Shown here: one piece after another, positions 11,301 to 19,979 of the stretch
Position numbering within the stretch: the first letter of the stretch is position 1
How the letters are laid out: each line of letters starts with the position of its first letter
NCBI RefSeq assembly: GCF_032248455.1
Contig: NZ_JAVTTP010000001.1
Location: forward strand, 2,292,501-2,356,500
From: Pricia mediterranea
Lineage (GTDB): Bacteria > Bacteroidota > Bacteroidia > Flavobacteriales > Flavobacteriaceae
Length of the DNA stretch: 64,000 nucleotides
Direction of reading: 5' to 3'
The notes under the pieces: model-generated
The model's database searches: none
What the model saw: only the letters and a program-made list of their open reading frames with translations
What the model was told of the DNA's origin: nothing
Position numbers and translations under genes: made by a program

Positions 11301-14300
11301 GGTGTTCAGTCCCGTCAAGGCAGTAAATCCGCTTGGGCCCGTCACTTCAAAAGTATAGGGTGCTCCACCACCGCCCGTGATATTTTCTATGGTAATCAGA
11401 CCGGGCAAGCTACAGGATATGTCGCCAGTTGCGACCGCAGATGCAGTCAACGGTGGTAGTTCGGGTACATAGACGTTTTCACTGGCACCCCTACAGGCAT
11501 CGGTGTTTGTACCGTCCACCTGAATAACATCGAGATAGTAATCTCCTTCATCCAGCGGTACGGTTGTCGAAATGGTATCGTTGTAGATCACATTGCCACC
11601 ACTGGTTTGAATTGCTGTTGCATTGCCCACTTCGTAAAGCTCCCACCGCATGTTAGGATAGGCAGTGTCGGGGTTTAGCTCGAAGGTTATGGATCCGTTG
11701 GCCGCTCCGTCACAACTTGGTGTAACATCGGGGGTTATTTCAATAGGAATGTTGGTCACAACCTCGTTGACATTAACGTTGCTCTGTCGAATACAGCCGG
11801 AGCCATCCTGGACATAGAACACATAGGTTCTTCCGGGAACCAAAAGCGGAAGTCCAGGGGTCGGAGGGGTCGTCGGATCGATATTCGCAAAGGTATGCGG
11901 GGTCCCTGCCGGGATATAGCCGGTCCATACCGGGGTCGAGGAGGCAAAATTTGCGGGATCATCGGAGTAGGTATAGCGATATCCGCCCATGGAAATACCG
12001 TCTCCCTCACTACCTTGAACGGTTACTTGTAGGTCGTTGCAGTTGTAAATAATGGGATTGATGGTGATATCCAGATCATCCAACGGATATTCAATGACAT
12101 ATCGGTCAAAGTCCCTTTGGCAGACCGTACCGCTCGCCAATGTCACCCGAATCGATGGAAAAACCTCTGTACCGGAAGCATAGCCCCGCAATTCGTTCGA
12201 AGCTTGCCAAGAACTGCCACCATCAGCACTGTATTCGACCGTACCAGTCGGGGTTACGACAGTATCGAATTCAAATCCATATTCGTTAATATCCGGGTCA
12301 TTGCAGGTTGAAGGCAATATCGGCAGGATATCGGCAGTAATTTCGGTGGCATTGTTGACGGTGATAGTCGATGAGGTAATCGTACAGCCGTTCGTATCCG
12401 TAATCGTAACCTCATAATCGCCAACACCTATGCCGTTGAACGGCGTAGATGACGCAAATACATTGGTAAGAGTGCTACTGTAATCTATACTGTCGGCGGG
12501 GGACAGGTCCGTCAGGCTATAGGTAAAAGGCGCAGTTCCGCCACCTACCGTAGCATCGATGGAACCAAGGCCATTGTAGCATTCCGGGTTGGTCGGGGTG
12601 CCGCTGGCCGTTAACGGGGCGACTGGAGTCAGGATGATATCTTCCTGTAAAAACGAGCAGGTACCGGAGCCATTATCGTCAAGCACATAGACATCGTAAC
12701 CTGCCGGATTGGCCGTGGCCATTGCATTGGTTACTGTCAGTGAATTCGTTGTGGTATAAAGGCCAGAGGGGCTCGTACTGGCAGGTACAATGGCATAGAC
12801 CAAAGTTCCGTTTCCTCCGGTCGCGTTTATGGTAATCTGTCCGTCGTTACAGGCGCTGATATCGGTCACATCGACCGAAGCGACAAGTTGCGGGGCAATG
12901 GTCGCGGGTGTCGGTGCCGGTAGGGGTGCGGGACATCCAAAGGAATCCCGGACCTCGATATTGTAGGTGCCGTCCGAAAGATTGTTAAAAGTATAGGTGG
13001 TATTTGAAACAGGGGACGGGATCATCCAAGGACCGCCATCGATCCTGAATTGATAGTTTCCGTTCCCGCCAGTTACGTTTACCTGGATGCTTCCATCGTT
13101 GGCTCCGGAGTAACATACGGTCGGGACGACATCAAAGGCAACGGCATCCGTTGGGACCACGGTAAGGGGGCTATCGATTTCATCTCCACACCCGTTAATA
13201 TCCCGGGTACGTACGATATAATCGCCGGCGGGAAGTCCCGTAAATACAGTATTTGTTCCGTTTGTTGCAAAGTCGTAGGATGCGATGGGGGTTCCGCCGG
13301 TATCCTCCAATTGGAATTCGTAGGTCGGTGTGCCTCCTGTCCCGCTGGCGGTAATGGTCGCGCCGCCGTTGGTACAGGTCAGCTCATCGGTTACACTGGC
13401 CGAAGCGACCACCACTGTAGGTTCTGTCAAGGTTCGGTTCAGGGTAACGACACATCCGCCAAGTGGCGTGCCCAAGACCGCGTTATCGACATCACGGACC
13501 TCGATGGAATAGGCTTGTGCGGCCAGACCGGTAATTTGTTCGGGCGCAGTAAACGGTCCGACAAAAGTAGTCCCGCCGTCAAGGCTGTATTCGTAGCCGC
13601 CAGCACCATAGTTATCGGCGTCGATGGTAATCGTTCCGGTTCCATCATTATGACAGTCTAAATTTTCGGAGGCAGTAATCGAGGCTTCAAAGGCGTTGCC
13701 GTCAGCCACGATAGCGGTTAGGTCAACCGTACAGTTTCTTCCGTAGTCAACTGTAATGCTATGGCTGCCTACAGCCACGTTGTTGAATACGTTGGCCCCG
13801 GGGCCGGATACGGCGGGCGCACCGTTTAAACTGTAGGTGTAGGTCGCATCGTAAGGTGTTACGTTAATGTTTCCACTGCCGTCGCAATTGTAGTCCACCG
13901 TCGTGGCCAGGGTCGGCTCCGTGGGCAGGGGATCGATGATGGCATTCGGAAGGTTGACGCTACATCCGGGCGCATTGGCGTCGCGGACACGAATGATGTA
14001 GGTGCCGTCGGTCAGGTCTGTAAAGGTATGGGCCGAGGTGGTAGCGGCCGTCCAGGTACCGCCGTTGATGCTGAACTGGTAGTTGCCGGTGCCTCCGGTC
14101 AGAGTCGTTCCGCCTACGGTGATTTCGCCCAGCTGGGTACAGGTGTAGTTTTGGGTCAGATCGGTATCGGCATCCAGAATCGCAGGCTCGTCCACGTCGA
14201 CATCCTGAGGTAGGGTCTCACAATTGTTGGCATCACGAACGATAACAGGATAGGATCCCGCAGAGAGGTTGGGGAAAGAGCTTCCGGTAAAAAAGGTTGC

Positions 14301-17300
14301 CCCATTGTCGATACTGTAGGTAAACGGACCGCTTCCCCCGGAATCCACCGTAATGGAAATGGCACCATTGGAACCGCCGAAGCAGGTCACATCGGTCGGG
14401 GTAACCGTGCTGGTTATCGGGGCATCCTGGACTACGGTCAGGGGGTACATCGCCTGGCAGTAATCCGAAGGGCCGGTTCCACCGTTATTATCGCGAACAT
14501 AGATGTCATAATCACCTGCCGCGGAAACCGTAACCGGGTTTGCGGTACTAAAATCACCATCGACGACGGCGGCACCGTTGTTGACCACGGCATAGACATA
14601 ATTGGTGTCCCCGCCTGCAGCGGAAACCGTAATATCGGTATCCGTAGCGCATGCAGTAATGTTAGGGGCAGATGCCGTAACCGTCAACTGGGGGTCGATA
14701 GTAATGGTTTGGGCAGCTCCGACGCAGCCCGCACCATCCCGAACATTGATGGTATAGGTGCCATTGGCCAATCCGCTAAAAGTATGCGATGTGGCGGAAG
14801 CCGGACTGGGGGTGATCCAAGGTCCACCGTTGAGGCTAAAGGTATAGTCATTGTTGCCATTGGTAACATCTGCCCGAATAGTGGCCGAGCTTCCACCGGA
14901 ATAACAGGCGGTCGGGTCTAGGTCAAAAGTTACCGGATTGGTATCCGCAACCGGTAAAGCGGTATCGATAGCATCTTCACAGTTGTTGTGGTCGCGTACC
15001 CGAACGATATAGTCGCCGGGGAGCAGTCCCCCAAACACGGTATTGTTGCCGTTGGTCGCATAGTCGAAACTTCCAATCACGCTTCCGGCATCGTCTTCCA
15101 ATTGGTATTCGTAATTGGGAGTACCGCCGCTGACACTGGCGGTAATGGTCGCCCCACCGTTGGCACAGGTGTAAGAGGTAGTAATATTGGCATCCGCCAC
15201 CAGGGTGCTTGGTTCGGTAATGGTCTCCTCAACAAAAGCGGTACAGCTGTGCTCGTCCGCTCTTCGGATATCGATACGCTGGATACCGGCACCGATTGGT
15301 GTGCTAGTGGTAACGGGAGAACTGGTGGAATTGCTCCAAGTTGAGCCTCCATCCAACGAATAATCAAAACCGGCCGCAGTATCAAAGTTCTCGACTTCGA
15401 AAGTAATCGTGGCATCGCTTGCGCCGTTACAGCTGGCGTTCGAGGTAGCCGTAACATTGGCGGAAAAGACACGCGCCGCTTCTACGGTTACCGGGGTTTC
15501 TACACTGAGTTCGCAGACTTCGGGAACTTGGTACACGGTAATATCGTCGATAGCAACATCGTTACCGTTGACTTCGCTTTCGTTGGTGGTGATGACCAGG
15601 TCCAGCGAAGAATTGGCCCCGGGGTTCAACGACAGTTCATATTCGTTCCAATTATTGTTTTCAGGCACCGCCCCTGTATTGGACGAGGCTACAACGACCC
15701 CGGCGCCGGGATCACGGAGTTCTATGGTGAGGTCAGGCTCGACCCCATTTCGGCCACTGCGCAACAGATTAATCAACCATAGGGATACTTCGATGGGTTG
15801 GTTATGGATAATATCGTTGATCGGCTTTTGATAAATGATCTGCCCGGGATTAGGTGCACCGATATTAATGACCAGGTACCTGCCTTGGGTAGATTTGTCC
15901 CCGGAAGTATGGTCCGTTGGGTTCAACCAAGCCCCGAAAGGACGTTCGATGTTAGAGGTCACCGCATATTCGTAGTCGTTGATTGCCCTTCCATTGTCAA
16001 TGGGCGCACCACTCGGGGAGGTATCGTCTTGCTGATTTTCGTAGAAATAGCCGGAGGTGTTCGGGTTGGGAATGGTACTGCCATATCCGAAATCTTCCTG
16101 CAACAACAAACTCGGCGTCGGGGGGGTCGATGAGGTATATCTGGTGCTGACCGTATAAGTTCCCGGGGGAACGTTTGGAAATATATTGCTGGTCGGATCC
16201 GGGGAGTTAATGACCCCATCCAAATAATAGGTATAATTATAGCTGGGTATATCGGGGGTAGCCGTTACAACTGCACTACCATCGCAAAGGTAACTGACCT
16301 CGGGGGTAAGGGTTACAGTGGGTTCGTCGGGAAGGTCTTCAACGGTAACGGCCATTGGGAACTCGCAGGAAGCGTCGCTCACGACAACGGTATAGTCGCC
16401 CGGAGGAAGCACTGCGATGGTTGACCCACCGTAAGTGGCCCCGCCGTCAAAACTGTACTGATACGTTCCGTTTCCACCTACGACATTGGTAATCCGAACC
16501 TCGGCCCCGTTCGGGTCACAGGTGGCGTCACGGGATACCCCTGCGGATGCACTCAAAGGAAAAGGTTCGGATAAACTATAGGTCTGGGATACATCGCAAC
16601 CGGAAGCATCCATCACCATAATTTCGTAAGTGCCGGTGCCTAAATTGACAAAATTTGGGGTGCTTTGGTAGGTAGTACCGTTGTCGATACTGTATTGATA
16701 CGGGCCTACCCCTCCGGATACGTTAATGGTCAAGGCTCCATCAGTATCGCCGCTACAGGAAGGTTGGGTCTCCGTAATCGAATCGATGGTCGTTGCCCCA
16801 TTGTCATTAATGGTCACCGGGTTCGAAAAGGCATGACAGTTGTTGGCATCGATGATGACGAACTCGTAGGTGCCATCGTCATTGGGAATATACTCCTCTG
16901 TACCGTTACCGTCATCGTCGCGCCATCCGAAATTAAAGGTATTGCCTACCTGATATTGGTCGGCGGGAATCGCGGCAATGTTGGGGTACAGGGCTGTTCC
17001 GTCCTTGCTCCATATGGCATAGAGGAAATCAGGATTCCCTAATCCACCCGTACGGGTCAGTTCGATGGTGCCGGCGGAACATCCGATATTAGCGGTGGTG
17101 ACGGCCGAAAGGGTGGGGTTCGGCGTTCTGCCGACCGTAATGTTTTGAGTATCGATACATCCATCTTCCGTACTGGTCTCCACGATATAGTCGCCCTGGT
17201 TTACCGTAAAGGTGTGGGTATTGTCAGGTTGCGCCGTTTCATCGTCGATCAAGGTGCCGTCGGACCGGCGAAGCACATAGGTATAGTCGGGTCTGACGTT

Positions 17301-19979
17301 CAGTACGTCAATTTGTATGCTGCCCTGGGCATTACAGTTCGCCGGAGTGGTAGTTATATCCACCTGAAAGTCACGATCGCGGATACCAATAGGCTCCGTA
17401 CTGAAGATACAGGCTCCTGGAACGGGCGTACCGGTGCCGTCCAATTGTACTACCTCTACCCGGTAAGAGCCGTTTTCTCCGGAACCGAAATCGAAAGCTG
17501 GTCCGTGTCCGGCACTGAAAGGTACCAAGATGGAGTTATTGGCATGATCGACCAGTTGGTAGCCGTAATTGCTGCCGAGATTCGTAATCCGGATACGCCC
17601 GTCACGGGTACAGATGATATCCCGCTGGTTGTATTCAATATCCAGATTGTTCTGGAAGACGTCGAAATAGAACCTGCTGAAGCATCCGTTGGTATAGTTG
17701 ATGACCAATCGGTATTGTCCTGCGGTATTGACCGTATAATTGTTTCCGGAGGCCACTTCATTCCAGCCACAGCTCGGATTTTTGTTGGAGCAGTCGTTCG
17801 GGGCAGCGGTACATCCGCCTGCCCCGATCGTAGCTTCATCGAGGCGTTCCCATATCAGGCTTTGGGCATCGGTAATGTTGATCTGCATCTCTTGCGATTG
17901 ATTCGCGCCGCAAAGAAAAATTTTGGGCATCGTGTCGCCATCCACGCTACAGGTCACCAGTTCTCCCTGAATGTCATTGGTAGGGTCGGCATCGCCGTTT
18001 AAATCGTTAAAATAATCGATTATAGGGTTGGTCTGGGTACTTCCGAAGCGTTCAACGGTAATGATTTCCTTAAAGCCCTTACAGGGGTCGGCGACAATTT
18101 TATCGACGATATACGTTCCGATGTCATCTACCAAGAGCGTACTGGGGTCGTTATCGGGGTCACCATCGTTCACGGGCGTATCTATACCGTTATCTATCTC
18201 GCCATTAGCGTTTACATCGCGGTACCATTCGTAAGCGTCGAAACCGTCACCGGCATCGAGGACCGCGTTGGCTCCACATAGTTGCACGGTTCGGGTAAAA
18301 TTGCAATCCGCCAAATCATCCAATAAAAAATTGGTGGCCCCTGGCGTTACGAACCCGCAATTGTCGAAATCGGATACGCTGGGGTCATCGGTAATCACCG
18401 CACTGTTAATATCGCCTTGATAGGTAGAATAGGCCAAATTTTGGATTCGGTCGGAGCAGGCATCGACAAAATCAAAGCAATTCGAGGCGACCTGCACCCG
18501 AAGACGTATCGTATATTTCGGATCACCGATCTCGACTCGATTATCGGGCACGTCAAAATCAACTTCATTGGTTGCGGTATCGTAGGTGGCCGTAACTCCC
18601 GGCGCCCCCGATAGGTCAACGCTCACGTAGCTGGTATTGGTCGGCAGCACATCGCGAATGCTGTAGTTGACGGCGTCATCGTTCCCTAAATTTCTAAAAG
18701 AGAGCACATAATCCAAGGTCTGACCGAGGTTGACGCCGGCATTGGTGATGTCGTTCCCGGCAATATCCTCCACCCGTTTTTCTAAAACGATGTTGGGTTC
18801 GATAATTTCTACGGCGAAAGCGGCCAGAAATGGGCCATAACCGTCCCCACTGGAGGTAAACCGCAACGTTGCCCCCGTTTCATCATTGGGCAAAACGGAT
18901 TCGTTGGGATTGTTCAAGTTAAAAAGGTCGAGGTCCGTGCCTAGCGTGTTGGTACCATAGGGCGTACGGGTCGGGACTTGGTTTCCATTGGTAGTAATGC
19001 TAGAATTAAAGAAGTTGTTTTTAAGATTGTTGCCCGTCTCCAATTGGGTAAAACCTCCGGTAACGGAATTTGCCCTGATTCTGAATTGATCTCCGTTGAT
19101 GCTGCGATCTCCTTCCAAGGCACCTACTCCGATTCTGGCCCTGACCGGAAAAGGCGTGGGCAAGGTTCGGAAACCGTTGACGGCTACATCGATGTTACCC
19201 GATGACCCTGATACTCCAGCATATCCATCGAAAGTCGAAATAAACTTGCCAGATTCATTGGGGTTTTCGTAGATAATGATCAACACCCATCCGGCGGAGC
19301 TCCCTCCGTTTCGTTTTCCTTTGGTTGCGCGAACATTGGCTACGGTATATTCCCCGTTGGGATTGACGTTGCTACGCACCAGATTGGTGACGTTTTTGTA
19401 ACAAATTACGGGCGCATCCTTAATGAACCTGCTGGGATCGGCGGGCCGATATCCGTTGGTAATAATATCGTCTTCCTGTCCGGGGGCGTCGGGGTTGTTG
19501 TCCGCCACTAAATCGACATAATTCCCTCCGGGAATTTTAAACTTAATTTCGTTCCAGCGTTCATCCCTCGGTGTGCCGGTAAAAGGCTCATTATCTGCGG
19601 TACTCCTATCGGTCGAATACGTACTCGCCCAATACAGCCCTGCATACCGCACTTGCGAACAACTGGGATCCGCCACGTTCAGTTCCGCACTGCTGGAGCT
19701 AAAGGTCGAGGGGTCGCCGTCGATGTCGATGTACTCCATTCTTTGATTGTTGTTGTTCGCATTATCGTTATACGGAACATTGGCATCTACAGCGTTCGTT
19801 TGACGGTTAAGGATGTTGTTGCCCACAAAGATGATATCGCCCCTTATTTTGATGTTGTCGCCATCTAATCTTGGCTCAAAGGGAACGTATTCCTGTGCGG
19901 ACATACATAGCCCGTTTATAAACAGGATAAAAAACAACAGGCGTTGAAAGTGGGTAGGTTTGATCAGTCGCATAGTCAT
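5361..19979 (-). CDS. sprB: Giant SprB-like gliding-motility adhesin
   Basis: A 4,872-residue surface adhesin, the filament that the gliding motor moves along the cell. It starts with ATG at 19979, overlapping the sprD stop by four bases. Residues 1-28 are a signal peptide ending MSAQ. Residues about 396-500 form a DUF11-like domain (VLEKRV, then SFRNLGNDDAVNY). From about 880 to 4620 there are dozens of SprB-type repeats, each about 70-90 residues, with a conserved Cys, a GxI strand, a YxYSxDNG segment and a GxYxVxVxDxxGC end. Residues about 1290-1490 interrupt the array with a different, lectin-like domain. The last 90 residues (NFFTPNGDGENQNW to the C-terminal HFTLYR) are the gliding-motility-associated type B sorting domain used by the type IX system. 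F. johnsoniae SprB is larger, about 6,500 residues. No frameshift is seen over 14.6 kb. Confidence 0.93.
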   Translation of the reverse strand: MTMRLIKPTHFQRLLFFILFINGLCMSAQEYVPFEPRLDGDNIKIRGDIIFVGNNILNRQTNAVDANVPYNDNANNNNQRMEYIDIDGDPSTFSSSSAELNVADPSCSQVRYAGLYWASTYSTDRSTADNEPFTGTPRDERWNEIKFKIPGGNYVDLVADNNPDAPGQEDDIITNGYRPADPSRFIKDAPVICYKNVTNLVRSNVNPNGEYTVANVRATKGKRNGGSSAGWVLIIIYENPNESGKFISTFDGYAGVSGSSGNIDVAVNGFRTLPTPFPVRARIGVGALEGDRSINGDQFRIRANSVTGGFTQLETGNNLKNNFFNSSITTNGNQVPTRTPYGTNTLGTDLDLFNLNNPNESVLPNDETGATLRFTSSGDGYGPFLAAFAVEIIEPNIVLEKRVEDIAGNDITNAGVNLGQTLDYVLSFRNLGNDDAVNYSIRDVLPTNTSYVSVDLSGAPGVTATYDTATNEVDFDVPDNRVEIGDPKYTIRLRVQVASNCFDFVDACSDRIQNLAYSTYQGDINSAVITDDPSVSDFDNCGFVTPGATNFLLDDLADCNFTRTVQLCGANAVLDAGDGFDAYEWYRDVNANGEIDNGIDTPVNDGDPDNDPSTLLVDDIGTYIVDKIVADPCKGFKEIITVERFGSTQTNPIIDYFNDLNGDADPTNDIQGELVTCSVDGDTMPKIFLCGANQSQEMQINITDAQSLIWERLDEATIGAGGCTAAPNDCSNKNPSCGWNEVASGNNYTVNTAGQYRLVINYTNGCFSRFYFDVFQNNLDIEYNQRDIICTRDGRIRITNLGSNYGYQLVDHANNSILVPFSAGHGPAFDFGSGENGSYRVEVVQLDGTGTPVPGACIFSTEPIGIRDRDFQVDITTTPANCNAQGSIQIDVLNVRPDYTYVLRRSDGTLIDDETAQPDNTHTFTVNQGDYIVETSTEDGCIDTQNITVGRTPNPTLSAVTTANIGCSAGTIELTRTGGLGNPDFLYAIWSKDGTALYPNIAAIPADQYQVGNTFNFGWRDDDGNGTEEYIPNDDGTYEFVIIDANNCHAFSNPVTINDNGATTIDSITETQPSCSGDTDGALTINVSGGVGPYQYSIDNGTTYQSTPNFVNLGTGTYEIMVMDASGCDVSQTYSLSEPFPLSASAGVSRDATCDPNGAEVRITNVVGGNGTYQYSFDGGATYGGSTIAVLPPGDYTVVVSDASCEFPMAVTVEDLPDEPTVTLTPEVSYLCDGSAVVTATPDIPSYNYTYYLDGVINSPDPTSNIFPNVPPGTYTVSTRYTSSTPPTPSLLLQEDFGYGSTIPNPNTSGYFYENQQDDTSPSGAPIDNGRAINDYEYAVTSNIERPFGAWLNPTDHTSGDKSTQGRYLVINIGAPNPGQIIYQKPINDIIHNQPIEVSLWLINLLRSGRNGVEPDLTIELRDPGAGVVVASSNTGAVPENNNWNEYELSLNPGANSSLDLVITTNESEVNGNDVAIDDITVYQVPEVCELSVETPVTVEAARVFSANVTATSNASCNGASDATITFEVENFDTAAGFDYSLDGGSTWSNSTSSPVTTSTPIGAGIQRIDIRRADEHSCTAFVEETITEPSTLVADANITTSYTCANGGATITASVSGGTPNYEYQLEDDAGSVIGSFDYATNGNNTVFGGLLPGDYIVRVRDHNNCEDAIDTALPVADTNPVTFDLDPTACYSGGSSATIRADVTNGNNDYTFSLNGGPWITPSPASATSHTFSGLANGTYTINVRDGAGCVGAAQTITIDPQLTVTASAPNITACATDTDITVSAAGGDTNYVYAVVNNGAAVVDGDFSTANPVTVSAAGDYDIYVRDNNGGTGPSDYCQAMYPLTVVQDAPITSTVTPTDVTCFGGSNGAISITVDSGGSGPFTYSIDNGATFFTGSSFPNLSAGSYPVIVRDANNCETLPQDVDVDEPAILDADTDLTQNYTCTQLGEITVGGTTLTGGTGNYQFSINGGTWTAATTSAHTFTDLTDGTYIIRVRDANAPGCSVNLPNAIIDPLPTEPTLATTVDYNCDGSGNINVTPYDATYTYSLNGAPAVSGPGANVFNNVAVGSHSITVDYGRNCTVDLTAIVADGNAFEASITASENLDCHNDGTGTITIDADNYGAGGYEYSLDGGTTFVGPFTAPEQITGLAAQAYSIEVRDVDNAVLGTPLGGCVVTLNRTLTEPTVVVASASVTDELTCTNGGATITASGTGGTPTYEFQLEDTGGTPIASYDFATNGTNTVFTGLPAGDYIVRTRDINGCGDEIDSPLTVVPTDAVAFDVVPTVCYSGANDGSIQVNVTGGNGNYQFRIDGGPWMIPSPVSNTTYTFNNLSDGTYNIEVRDSFGCPAPLPAPTPATIAPQLVASVDVTDISACNDGQITINATGGNGTLVYAIVPASTSPSGLYTTTNSLTVTNAMATANPAGYDVYVLDDNGSGTCSFLQEDIILTPVAPLTASGTPTNPECYNGLGSIDATVGGGTAPFTYSLTDLSPADSIDYSSTLTNVFASSTPFNGIGVGDYEVTITDTNGCTITSSTITVNNATEITADILPILPSTCNDPDINEYGFEFDTVVTPTGTVEYSADGGSSWQASNELRGYASGTEVFPSIRVTLASGTVCQRDFDRYVIEYPLDDLDITINPIIYNCNDLQVTVQGSEGDGISMGGYRYTYSDDPANFASSTPVWTGYIPAGTPHTFANIDPTTPPTPGLPLLVPGRTYVFYVQDGSGCIRQSNVNVNEVVTNIPIEITPDVTPSCDGAANGSITFELNPDTAYPNMRWELYEVGNATAIQTSGGNVIYNDTISTTVPLDEGDYYLDVIQVDGTNTDACRGASENVYVPELPPLTASAVATGDISCSLPGLITIENITGGGGAPYTFEVTGPSGFTALTGLNTNPIQIPVNSPAGNYIVTVNDQYGCPVTLAPVALGLTPNPTITSVVQDNCSAPISLTVTGNSAAGNIRYALVPAGDPVPTSYLDNGGVFNNVAASSYDVYVMDGNGCSSVQTAFDVHPVLTARAALTKTLDCTGSPDATIEIEALTGSGSYEYSITNTAGAPAVARTAITTNPFDHQAPLAGDYTIIIYDTNTPDNPSCNREFTVNVPARLQPVVENITTTDITCHGDNNGTVTISAEDNGIGPFTFEITSMDGAATNIAPTSWTNTSASFTGLVPTNTAAGYVVTITGNASNGCTTNSGPITIVEPAAINVPPPAVAEFGCTIGNNLDNATITVNPTGGSGNFVRYLFTNTVTSTTVQDGSSNIYMETNVSGGTYDITVYDDTGCSQTTSATIAPFAALTGITAAPTVPSCVPGADGQVQVDATFNPGIGTNNIQYDIVGLDVVHNDTFTGNVATHTFIGLDIGTYEVTATNTTTGCFLQTAVEVTDPNTFTINTNIVNNVVCFGTNTGAITFSMVDATYTGGFDYQVFEQVTNNPVTTIANHGNLGPTPVVNLPAGDFYVAITQDGAPACTNQQNFSVAGPSAAITANTQVDPITCVGNDGVIEITNVLGGWGGYEYYVGTLAPTVATDYDPSPRFDALSPGTYESWVIDQNGCQTQIQSGIVLADPIPISANLQINQANCTNFEGEIEVSLPTGGQGSNYTYQLIRDGADIRAPQNSRIFSGLDAGDYQVRITDQWTCTFMTSPAEIIYEPIVPTTTVDKTIDCSVTPGGDITVTQTGGSGTFDYEVRYPGTLPTDPADDTSMAAASATFTGLTQVGNYVFTITDTATGHACSTTIAQRLETAVIPVLSVDDFTDVTCNGADDGTISVSVSDNGVGPYTFEIISGDGSSTSSPILPASTTNTTATFTGLRGTLAGIAYTVRATGINSCSTDITQQIVQPDAIANVNATVTEFGCSAGNSPDNATITIDDTVITGGSGTYGRYEFINMTTSTVVQDGANNTYTETNVTGGNYTINVYDDNGCVGSTTATIIPYVEISDALVTTTQEDACTPANSAEITVGVTVTPSSAIPNLEYTVNGINVTYSQTRTSTNNPESFTGLGFGNYRVSITNTDTGCIIETVHTIDNPDTIEAIATKLTDELCLNDGTDDGSFSVAINNYTGNYDYQVFAIADTPIGGVVSTDTSTPLIISNLPGGSYYIRVTATDAPQCADGSNVITINAPSDPITADIREEANVTCSNDQGRILVDPTGGEGPYTITIDDSGTQNFTETNVEAFIFEGLSAGSFHITVTDALGCVLSDNIDLIRPDNIVPTITATPLACFDGNTATVSATLAPRTNPVAPNYDYRLNRYDDMAGTTLLRTSAAQSTATFNGLAAGFYSITVSDDVSCSEETSIIEIVNPTEVQAALIRTSPLTCATGVELELSATGGSGTYEYSTDNATWNPMTSNSVNLPLSGMLSAGVYQYYVRDAANGCTSVLSNSIEEDIIEPLALTVDKSAAVINCNGDNTAIIYASATGGLGNYEYALYTHPSLTSASLVAGPQPDGEFVGLTVGTYYVNVTSGNATTRDCTAPAEEVIITEPDRLTYTESVTDATCAGENDGSITVTLSGGSGGYQYAISPNLNQFDDENTFEDLAPGTYRVIAQDSNGCFVELEYTIDEPEMLDITATVLPEVCTGEENGSIELTITGGTAPYSTRLSSESNFVQDRTILTDLASGGYFVFVRDAMGCEENIAVTIDSGVDLNATVEPVYGCEGNIPSNYINIVLEDDNVSDEVLYALDSQDPADMQLNPFFRDIAPGTHYITISHANGCILTHTFEIDDYQPLTISVEQSNINELTATVNGGREDYTIYFGDHNNGSDTTYRINRTDTYVVTVVDENGCEASANIFIEFIDIEIPNFFTPNGDGENQNWKPRNDEGFPQILTIIFDRYGREVYRMGQGDSGWDGFYQQTELPSGDYWYIIKLNGENDEREFVGHFTLYR
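7560..9050 (-). repeat. sprB duplication block B, second copy
   Basis: About 1.5 kb coding five to six SprB-type domains, from TTTVDKTIDC to about ANVTCSNDQG. It aligns by eye, domain for domain, with 9485-10955. Matching marks include ITCHGDNNG/VTCNGADDG, EFGCTIGN/EFGCSAGN, SSTTVQDG/STVVQDG-type strings and FDYQVF/YDYQVF. Boundaries are approximate. Confidence 0.7.
9485..10955 (-). repeat. sprB duplication block B, first copy
   Basis: About 1.5 kb coding the domain series from ALTKTLDC to about DPITCVGNDG. The offset to the second copy is about 1.9 kb. At the DNA level short exact runs such as ACCGTCCTGAAC (near 10230 and 8310) remain, so the copies have diverged but are clearly homologous. 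Confidence 0.7.
12600..13695 (-). repeat. sprB duplication block A, second copy
   Basis: About 1.1 kb coding SprB-type domains from ITASENLDC to about NPECYNG. It aligns with 14405-15470. Shared strings include TNGGATITAS, YEFQLED, YDFATNG and IDGGPWMIPSP, matching the first copy with only conservative changes. Confidence 0.75.
14405..15470 (-). repeat. sprB duplication block A, first copy
   Basis: About 1.1 kb coding from VTATSNASC to about TDVTCFGG. It contains ANGGATITAS, YEYQLED, FDYATNG and LNGGPWITPSP, all mirrored in the second copy about 1.78 kb away. The DNA run CTGGCGGTAATGGTCGC is present in both copies. Confidence 0.75.

Noticed and set aside
5580-19868. Many open frames of 60-286 codons on the plus strand opposite sprB, for example 5580-6440 and 17145-18002
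   Set aside because: They lie fully antisense to an uninterrupted, domain-rich gene, have no recognisable domains and follow from the codon bias of the sprB strand.
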